From Symsagittifera roscoffensis (Eukaryota > Xenacoelomorpha > Acoela > Convolutidae), in contig NW_026970657.1 in the NCBI RefSeq assembly GCF_963678635.1, positions 1-64,000 of the forward strand: DNA of 64,000 nucleotides. The letters run 5' to 3'. Under the pieces are notes generated by a model. That model worked only from the letters and a program-made list of their open reading frames with translations. It made no database searches and was not told where the DNA came from. The position numbers were made by a program, and so were the translations under genes. Each line of letters starts with the position of its first letter. The first letter of the stretch is position 1. Positions 56,973 through 64,000 of the stretch are shown piece by piece.

Positions 56973-57806
56973 TGAATGGCCGAAAGAACAAGAAGCAAAA
57001 AGAAAGGAAGAAAATTAGAAGAATTTAGAAGTTTTAGAACTTCTAAACGACGAAAAAGAAGAAAACAAAGAAGTAATGGAAAGAAGAAATAAAACTCAAA
57101 ATTGTTTTGTGTGTGTGAAAAACTCAAGTGAGAAACCAAGCAACCAAGTTGTAATTGAAAACTGAAACATTTAGTTGAGTTTTGAACATTGGAGAATTTG
57201 TTGCATTTATAAATTTGCATTTTGATTTTTAGCGAAGTGGCTTTAGAGACACTTATTATTTATTTAGAAAGGCTTAAGAGGAAAGTATATTTAAATATTC
57301 CAGCCTGCAAGATTGTTTTTAATCACTTAGGAAAACTGATCACTTTGTGGTGACAGGAAAGGTTTGAGTAATCTCTTGAAAAGGGAGATTGTTACATTGT
57401 TCTTTCTAACCGCAGAGTTCCTTAGTTTTAATATTCAGGACAATAAACAAGTAAGATTTCCAAAGGGAAGGAGCATAGTAGGATAATTTTAGCTTGTTGG
57501 TTGGCAGGACTGTCCTGCAAACCAGCACCTTTTTAAATCTAAGAGAAAAGTTTTTAGTCAGGACATTGACATTGGAGGTCAGAAAAGACGTTTTTATCTT
57601 AAGTCAAATCCTCAGTGTGCAGATTATTGAAAGAATTTGAAGGCTATAGTGATATAGTGTGATGCCATATGTATTCTGCAGTGAGTCGATGTGATGTGGA
57701 TAAAACTGATTACGTGCACTTTGTAAATTCTGTTCGATGACACTGTACCGATTATACGAACATTGCGAGATTCAATGAGGACATTGACCGGACTGTCCGG
57801 GGAGTA
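56973..57806 (+). other. 3' untranslated part of giant element
   Basis: 834 bp, AT-rich, no ORF. The bases just before the 3' LTR (GACTGTCCGGGGAGTA, 57791-57806) hold only a short purine run (GGGGAG) as candidate polypurine tract. Confidence 0.6.
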
Positions 57807-58727
57807 TGTGACATTCGACCAGAATGGCCAAAATGCAATCTCTGCGGAATTCGAATTTTTAGCAGCGAGCCTTCCGAGTTGGTGATTATTGAGAATTAAG
57901 AACGTTATTGGAACGATTGGCCAAACGGTGAGGGCTGGAGTATTCTGGTATTTCAAAAAGTTTCAAAAATTCGAATTATGACGTCATATTTCTTAGAAAC
58001 GTCAGAAACGGCCATTTTGGCTAAAACGAGAAAGAAAAACACAACAACTTTATCTGCGATAGCGAACAGGACGAAAATCGAGATTAAAAACGACAACGAA
58101 TTACAGAGTAGCAGAGAACACTCCGAGTTGCAACTATTGTGCCGCTACAATAGTTGCAAGGCCGTTGCGAACAACGGTGAAGGGTAAGAGACAGCCTTCC
58201 GGATTAGGAGGAAATCAAGATTAACGAGCTTGATTCAGCGGATTCGTCAATCCGGAAGGGTAAAGGAACTGAAACTTTTATCCTGCCACGTAAACTTTTA
58301 GCATCCTGTCATATCCTGACTTGAATTTAATTGATATTTGGATTAGTTTTGACAAGGATGAGGTGCTAGGAGTTGGGGGGGAAAGGGTTGATCCATCTTC
58401 GATGGAGATGATGATTTTTATCTACTGAACAAAAACAATAATTCAATAAATAGTAATAGCCCTGTTTTTAGGAGTGACCTCGTGGTCTGGGGATACTGAG
58501 ACCCAGCCATGAGCTCACTATTTGCATGTAATTAAGTTAATTTGAGCGTTCTGGTCGAAGCCGGAGAACAGTAACGTTTTTGTCGACCCGATGTTAGAAA
58601 GACCACCGAAAGTACTGGCTTGGTAGAGACGGTGAAAAGCATGCAAAGCTCTGTTTAGACGTTAGCCAGTTGTCTTAAGACTTAGTTTTGTTTTCCGTCG
58701 ATATGTATCTTCCGGGCGAATGTTACA
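57807..58727 (+). repeat. 3' LTR (921 bp)
   Basis: Matches 34631-35551 base for base apart from TTCTTAG for TTGTTAG near 57991 and CAGTTGTC for CAGTCGTC near 58677. Followed by AGGATGCGC; the A at 58727 plus AGG gives AAGG, which also precedes the 5' LTR. Confidence 0.95.
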
Positions 58728-59039
58728 AGGATGCGCAAAACTTCTACTCGATATATCTTCGTTTTACATAGAAGTTTTCGTCTAACAGTTTTTTTGCCTA
58801 GCAAGCATAATTAAAAAAAACAAAATCCAATTATTCAAGAAAAGCAAAAAGCGCAACTGTTTTTTGACTTTCTAACTGAAAAATTTTGTATGTTTGAGCA
58901 ATGTTTCAGAGCCTAAAATCACTTTGTTGCCGAAAAAAAGATAACATCCTGAGATTGCAATCTCAATTGTTCATTTCCGGTTAAGGTTTCTTACTTCTCC
59001 AACCTCTCGATTTGATCAGGCGAAAAAGTTGCGCAGAGA
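58728..59039. other. right flank, no feature recognised
   Basis: AT-rich host or older transposon DNA; no gene or repeat recognised. Confidence 0.5.
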
Positions 59040-59450
59040 CGGTTAATAGCTTTTTGTTCCGACTTTCGATATGAAAGTAACGGAATATTTGTGCTCGGGG
59101 TGGGTTTTTTTTCTTCAGACAAATTTCGACTTTTTAACTAGTCATTTTTGACGGAATTTTTAAATATCATTCAAAAAGTATTGTTGTCCTGAGCTTAAAT
59201 TTGAAAAGATATTTTACCTTTGATCATTTTTTGTAACGTTATGAGGGTTTAAAGGTTGCCATTTTGACGACCAATTTGGGACAATTAACGCGCGATATAA
59301 TTCGAGCTAATAACGCGTAAGCGGAGATTTAATCCGTCTTAGAAATCGTTCCAAATTGCTTAAAGAAGCTTATTTGCCATAATTGGTTTGTTTCAAGGAA
59401 TGAAATATATCCTTTTGTACTTTATATGGCGTGTGGGGGGATGATTTTCA
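59040..59450. mobile_element. one arm of the foldback family
   Basis: Matches the right arm of the element at 33073-34225 from about 33720 to 34085: CCGACTTTCGATATGAAAG, GAATATTTGTGCTCGGGG, TTCTTCAGACAAATTTCGAC and AACGCGTAAGCGGAGATTTA. The partner arm is missing here, and the giant retrotransposon lies between this piece and the intact copy. Confidence 0.8.
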
Positions 59451-59479
59451 AAAAAAAATTCAAATTAAAAAAAATTCAT

Positions 59480-59910
59480 TTTATTGAGTTAGGACCGATG
59501 GGTATAACTCATAGAGTAATTTCGGATAGGGTACACCGTCTGCTCGTCACGCTATCTTATTTTCGGCCGGATAGATTCGTGCAACTTCTTAGTCTAATAC
59601 CGATCCTAATCTTACTCTTATACTATCTAGTCTCAGGTTGTTTAACTAGTCTCTGCTAGGCTCAATAGATCTAGGGTATACTGGTTTATTGCGGCTGCTG
59701 AAGTGCTCGGGAGAGTCCAACTAATTTCTAAGTTAAATTCAAATCTCTCTGGTGCTGAAATTACAAGTAACTTCAGCACTTACAAATAAGTGGGTTGTTA
59801 GTTAGATGGATCGTGATTGGTTAATATTAAATACTTTACATTGGTAAAACATTTAATTTATCCAATCATAAAATATAGTTTAGATCAGGTTCCACCCATC
59901 CGGGTTTTAC
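59480..59910. repeat. interspersed repeat, also at 3600-3965
   Basis: Shares ordered patches with 3600-3965 (see there) plus an extra insert near 59640-59710. The ORF 59426-59659 spans the border of this repeat and the foldback arm and is probably chance. Confidence 0.75.
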
Positions 59911-61511
59911 AGAGTTTTTTAGAACAGTTCTTCTGTAATTCAAGGATGGATGATGGACGTTGGTATTTGGTGAACATCATAATTTTCTTCCGCTTCTTCT
60001 TTGTTAAAGAAGTTTCAGGAAGCTGGAGTTAGGGACATAAGACGTTGTGTTCTTCTTGTGACAACGACTGAGTCTCTGCAACAAAATCAATTCTGATTTC
60101 AGAATGGTTGGCTATGTCAGGTTTTTCTGTTCTTCGGGGAGAACTTCTTTTGTGTCTGATCTAGCTTGGGAATGGCGTGGAGATTGTGCGTGGAGGGGAT
60201 GCCTGGTTACTCGGATCTGTACGTACACTTGGGTCATCGAGGTGGTCATTGGTCTAGTTCAATGAAGTCCTTTTCTGCGAGGTCAAGTCGTACTCTAAAT
60301 CCTTTGAGTTGTGATTGTGAGCGGCATATTGATTGTAGTTGGTCATTCTCTCTCGAGTGTGGTGGGGTCGTTTTGTCTTTTGATGTTCGTCCTTGGTGTT
60401 GTATTCTGATCTATGTATTGCATCATGTGATTTTACATTTTATAAAACTTTTATTAGTTTAATATTTTTTAATAATGATTTTAGTTAGTTGTTTTCACAA
60501 AAGCTTTTTGTTTTAGTTCGGTTATTTTGAAGAGTTACTCACACTTGAGTAGCTCTTATTAAAAATAGAGGTGTGGTCACAAAGCGTGGATGTAGCACGG
60601 TGGGTTAGGCCGGCTATAGAGCATGCTCAGGACGTCCTTCCTGGTGGGTTAGGCCAGGAGTGGGAGTATGATTTCATGCGGTTTTTGTGAGGGGTCCTGT
60701 TATGTGACAACGTTTTATGTTGGGTTTGTTGTGGTTTTTCTTATGTTTTGTTGGTTGTGTCCTTTTTTCAAAAATCAAATTGTTTGTGGTATGGGTTTGT
60801 CTTTCGACTTTTTTGTGTTTTATTATTTCTTTCTTAGACTTTATAATAGTCTTCAAAAGAATAAATTATCCAGTTTTAAACTGGGTTAATCCGGTTTGGG
60901 TACCGTTGGTTTCCTTTTCTTAGTCATGCTGTTATTCTATGATTTGTGGTATTTAGTAAGCTGCGTTGGTTAGTTTTATTTAGTATATGATTCCTTTCCA
61001 ACCGGGTTAAAGGAAAGTTTGAAACATGTTATTATATGTTAGAGTTGTTGAGTGTGAAAACTTGAAACTGAAATTCATTATTTTAAACAATTCTTCGTGG
61101 GCGAGCTGTGCGAGTGTGGATAGAATTTCTGTGCGAATGAATGAAAATATCAAAAGGTTAGTACTGCATTTGCATTTTATTAATTTACTGCATAGAATTT
61201 GGAAATTTACTGCTAGTTATGGGGGAATTTTAAGTTACAAATTTTCATTATAATTAGATTTACTGCTTGTGGGGAAAATTTTAGAAATGAATTTACTGCA
61301 TTGGTATTAAATTTATAAATTTATAAGTGTAAGAGATTAATAGAATTTTTGAAATCTGTTTGATGAAATTTGCGATTTTTATTTGTCTTTTGTGGTTTTT
61401 GTAGGTGATTGTCGGATGAAGGCTAAAAATCTAAAAAAAACATGAATAAAGTATGGTGAGTTTTTAATATTTCAATTAGTTAGTTATATTCATTTAATTC
61501 ATACTTACCTG
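59911..61511. other. G+T-rich non-coding stretch
   Basis: From about 59.9 kb the plus strand becomes G+T rich (A+C rich on the minus strand), unlike the rest of the flanks and like the coding region to the right. GGTGGGTTAGGCC occurs twice (60599, 60643). The small plus-strand ORFs here are unrecognised. It may be the 3' untranslated part or LTR of the minus-strand element whose genes start at 61512, but no matching LTR is inside the window. Confidence 0.4.
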
Positions 61512-63317
61512 TTAGTCGTCGGGGAAAAAACCGTGGGGGAAGATGTCGTGAATTAGTTCTGAAGTTGTTAGTAGTTTAGCTAAGATGCGGATGATATTTT
61601 TAGTCTGAAGCAGTGGCCAAAGCAATTGAAGTGCCTTAATAGTGGTTAGTTCTTCGGTGCCAACTGCAAACTCATAAGGTGTGTTTTGGATTAGATTATA
61701 TAATTTGTGATTGAATTTAGTGTTGTGGATGAATTCTAAAATTGGGATTTCTATAGGTTGTAGGAACTCGTGCGGGATAAGGAAGGGTCGGGATTCTTCG
61801 GCGTTGAAGGTCTTGGTGATGGGACAGAAGATGTACATTTGGGTTATGGGGTCATAATTACGAAGAATACCATGAAGGTTAGTGTCTTTAATACAATATG
61901 TGAAATTTAGGAAATACGGTGAAGTGTATTTTGAATTGATGAATTGAAAACGATGGTGTGGTTGTCTAGAGGGTGTGTGGAGGTCAAAGTGATTTTGGAT
62001 GAAACGATAGTAACTGTATGTATGTGTTTGTTTAGTGCGCAACATAATATCATGTGAGCAGTGCAAATCTCTTTCGTGCGGTGCAAGGAAATGAAAGGTT
62101 AGTGAAAAGATTTGGAAGCGTTCTTTAAAACTTTCGTATGCTTGTGTGTTTGTTAGTGCTTCTGAAATAATGTGATCAAACTTTCGGTCGAAGATGTTTA
62201 GTGTAAATACATATGGTGTCTTGATGAAAAATTTCTCGGTGATTTGTGGATTAGCGAAGCGATCGTCGTCTAAGAATTGATCTTGGTTAGCTCTGATGAT
62301 GTTGTGATCATAGTATTCGAGTGTATATTCGTTAGCTCTAGGTGCAGTGTGTGTTTTTAGCGATTTTTTATATCCAACGTAAGTAAATTGTCTAGGTGTT
62401 AGTGGTGTAGTGAGTCGATATAGCATGTCCGTATTTCGCTCTATATCGATGTGAGTGTTAGATAAAGGTAAGCAAAGAGGGTTAGTAAAATGATAATATG
62501 AGGTCCAAGAGAGAGTGGGCATTAAAACGTATTCATCTACAAAGTTGCGTGTTTCGTTAGTGTCGTGGGGGGTGTTTAAGGTGTATTGTGGGAATGAGGG
62601 TAAGGTGATGGCTAAAAATTCTTTTGTGTTAGTATGCTTGGGATGGTTGATGTATTCACGGGCTGTTCCTGGTTTTGCTGGGAAAGGATGGTTGGGGAAC
62701 TTTCTTTTAAAAGTGCGGTAAGCTCTATTAGTGTTGAGTGAAGATTCAGTTGATGTGGATGATGGTGCTAATGATTCAGTATAATTTGAAGAGGGTGTAG
62801 GGGTAGGGGGGTTGGATGAATTTATAGTGGAGGAGATTTGGTTTATGGTTGGGGTATTAAGGTGGTAGGGTTGTTGTTGAAGGGTAATAAAATTATCTAG
62901 CTCTGGGGAGATTCGGGGGGTGTCTGGAGAATGAGATGATTGGTCAGAATGGTATGAGGAGTAGGTTGGGGTAACTTGGGAAGCATAAGAGGGTGTGGGA
63001 GTAATGGGGTCAGGGTTATTGGATAATATGGGTTGAAAAGGGGGTTGAGAAAAATTAGAAGAGTTATGAAAATTATTGGATGGGGATGGTTCTGAGTCGG
63101 CAAATTCATCGGGGGTTTCAATATTCGGGTTATTGAGTTGTGAGATGGAATATAAAACTGAGATGTGTGAATTAGTGTCGGAATTCATGCCTGATGTTAC
63201 ATTACTAGATGGAAAATCGGGTGGCGGAAAAGCAAAAAGTGGTATTATTGGGATTGGAGAGGTAAGATTGGTTGGGTGGGAATTTGATCGGTGTAGTGAT
63301 CCAAGTTGGCGGCTCAT
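61512..63317 (-). CDS. ORF of 601 aa, unknown, Pro/Ser/Asn-rich start
   Basis: ATG 63317-63315 overlaps the stop of the upstream ORF (ATGA). The first roughly 220 residues are low-complexity in Pro, Ser, Thr and Asn. From about residue 225 it looks globular, with HPFPAKPGTAREYINHP, FTYVGYKKSLKTH, FDRKFDHIISEAL and HFLAPHERDLHC, ending in IHDIFPHGFFPDD. No signal peptide or membrane span and no family recognised. The sense strand is rich in A and C. Tight coupling to the upstream ORF suggests translation by termination-reinitiation from one mRNA. Confidence 0.65.
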   Translation of the reverse strand: MSRQLGSLHRSNSHPTNLTSPIPIIPLFAFPPPDFPSSNVTSGMNSDTNSHISVLYSISQLNNPNIETPDEFADSEPSPSNNFHNSSNFSQPPFQPILSNNPDPITPTPSYASQVTPTYSSYHSDQSSHSPDTPRISPELDNFITLQQQPYHLNTPTINQISSTINSSNPPTPTPSSNYTESLAPSSTSTESSLNTNRAYRTFKRKFPNHPFPAKPGTAREYINHPKHTNTKEFLAITLPSFPQYTLNTPHDTNETRNFVDEYVLMPTLSWTSYYHFTNPLCLPLSNTHIDIERNTDMLYRLTTPLTPRQFTYVGYKKSLKTHTAPRANEYTLEYYDHNIIRANQDQFLDDDRFANPQITEKFFIKTPYVFTLNIFDRKFDHIISEALTNTQAYESFKERFQIFSLTFHFLAPHERDLHCSHDIMLRTKQTHTYSYYRFIQNHFDLHTPSRQPHHRFQFINSKYTSPYFLNFTYCIKDTNLHGILRNYDPITQMYIFCPITKTFNAEESRPFLIPHEFLQPIEIPILEFIHNTKFNHKLYNLIQNTPYEFAVGTEELTTIKALQLLWPLLQTKNIIRILAKLLTTSELIHDIFPHGFFPDD

Positions 63318-64000
63318 CGTGGGCTAAAAAAATGATTATTTTGAGACTGAAAAGCGGTGGTATGGGGTTGTTCAATAATTTGTTCATAAGTATTATCATC
63401 TTGTGACTGGTGTGTCATTATATGTTGGATGGGACTTTGTGATGTGGTGAGTCGAAAATTTGGATTATGTGTGATGGCTAAATTTCGAAAATTTCGTGGG
63501 ACTAGGGATAGTGGATGGTTATTTGGTAGGGGTGGTAATTGTGGTGCCGTTGGCTGTGTGTCGACATTGTTATGTTCTTCGTCGTATGTATTTTGTCGTG
63601 TTGCTATTTTTGTGTTATATTCTTTTATTTGTGCGTCTAAAAGAATTTTGTTTATAGATGTAGAAAAGATTCCAAAAAATCCTGCAAAGAGTATGCGTGC
63701 TACGCTTGCTTGTCTGTTTACTTGTGTGTGTATAGCACATGTATTGTAGATTCCTTTTAAGAGTGAGAAAAGAAATCCAATAAAGTTAAACATTGCGTAT
63801 AAAATAGTCAATTTTTCTAAGATGTAGTAGGGCCATCCTAGAAAATCGAGGATCTCATTTTTGAGTGTAACAAAGCTAAAAATGTTAATTGGTGATATAT
63901 CTTGGGGACGGTATTTTTCACCGTTTAGATATATATATATAATCTTTAATGTCTTTAAAATATCCGCTATAGTCTTGCGTGTAGATATCGGCAAATCCTG
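63314..64000 (-). CDS. C-terminal part of a membrane-type ORF, off edge
   Basis: The minus-strand frame is open to the window edge (no stop before 64000; the apparent start at 63994 is TTG), so this is the C-terminal 226 or more residues of a longer protein. It has two hydrophobic segments, ILYAMFNFIGFLFSLLKGIY and VARILFAGFFGIFSTSI, followed by a Pro/Asn/Gln/His-rich tail. A membrane protein such as a viral-type envelope glycoprotein C-terminus is possible, but I have no motif that proves it. It ends in TGA overlapping the ATG of the 601-aa ORF. Confidence 0.6.
   Translation of the reverse strand, partial: QDLPISTRKTIADILKTLKIIYIYLNGEKYRPQDISPINIFSFVTLKNEILDFLGWPYYILEKLTILYAMFNFIGFLFSLLKGIYNTCAIHTQVNRQASVARILFAGFFGIFSTSINKILLDAQIKEYNTKIATRQNTYDEEHNNVDTQPTAPQLPPLPNNHPLSLVPRNFRNLAITHNPNFRLTTSQSPIQHIMTHQSQDDNTYEQIIEQPHTTAFQSQNNHFFSPR

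Larger units (their letters stand above)
34631..58727 (+). mobile_element. giant Ty3/gypsy LTR retrotransposon (24.1 kb)
   Basis: It is bounded by two 921-bp direct repeats that begin TGTGACATTC and end GAATGTTACA. All recognisable genes are on the plus strand in Ty3/gypsy order: gag, protease, reverse transcriptase, RNase H, integrase. Then come a macrodomain-like ORF, an SGNH-hydrolase ORF and four further ORFs, before an 834-bp 3' untranslated part. The usual size of the family is 5-10 kb. Interior base composition is visibly richer in G+C than both flanks. Aligned by eye, the LTRs differ at two positions (G/C near 34815, C/T near 35501), so insertion is recent. No envelope-type gene with signal peptide and transmembrane anchor is seen. 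Confidence 0.95.

Noticed and set aside
60057-60712. TGTGACAACG at 60057 and 60703 as LTR starts
   Set aside because: Only ten bases match and the following sequence is unrelated; chance is likely over this distance.

Overview
The window is AT-rich animal (metazoan) nuclear DNA: host coding sequence is almost absent, one short spliced gene fragment has introns with GT..AG borders, and nearly everything else is mobile DNA of several ages. Nothing fixes the species; a small-genome invertebrate is a guess from base composition and transposon content only.

Layout. 1-3.6 kb: a minisatellite, an old foldback transposon and featureless DNA. 3.86-14.82 kb: a tandem duplication (units 3862-9308 and 9309-14818). 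Each unit carries an inverted-repeat element built of ATTATAATCGATT-like palindromes and two exons of a fibronectin-III-like gene with matching splice phases; each also carries the left end of a Polinton/Maverick, itself split by a small TTGACC-ended element. 13.0-28.8 kb: the Polinton, about 15.8 kb, with decayed minus-strand genes for DNA polymerase B, integrase, three capsid-type proteins and a packaging-type ATPase, interrupted by a separate repeat (17.4-21.7 kb). 29.2-32.2 kb: a decayed Ty1/copia element on the plus strand. 33.07-34.23 kb: a foldback transposon.

34,631-58,727: the centrepiece, a 24.1-kb Ty3/gypsy LTR retrotransposon with two 921-bp LTRs that differ at only two positions I could find. 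It has a 2.7-kb leader with about 12 copies of AATCCGGAGGGGTC, then gag, protease, reverse transcriptase, RNase H and integrase, and then some 9.8 kb of extra plus-strand coding sequence. That extra part holds a macrodomain-like ORF, an ORF with a complete SGNH hydrolase signature, a second SGNH-like degenerate ORF and three large ORFs I do not recognise. No envelope-like gene is visible. Several ORFs are joined in the same frame across single stop codons, and most of the frame breaks sit at homopolymers.

58.7-64 kb: pieces of the foldback family and of a repeat also present at 3.6 kb, then a G+T-rich plus strand. That stretch encodes, on the minus strand, two ORFs that overlap by ATGA; the upstream one has hydrophobic segments and runs off the window. 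They look like the 3' part of another large retroelement or virus-derived insertion.

How it fits together. The duplication copied the Polinton's left end, so the Polinton is older than the duplication. The giant retrotransposon is the youngest insertion. Its gag-pol region supplies the replication functions; the downstream ORFs are an added module whose role is unknown.
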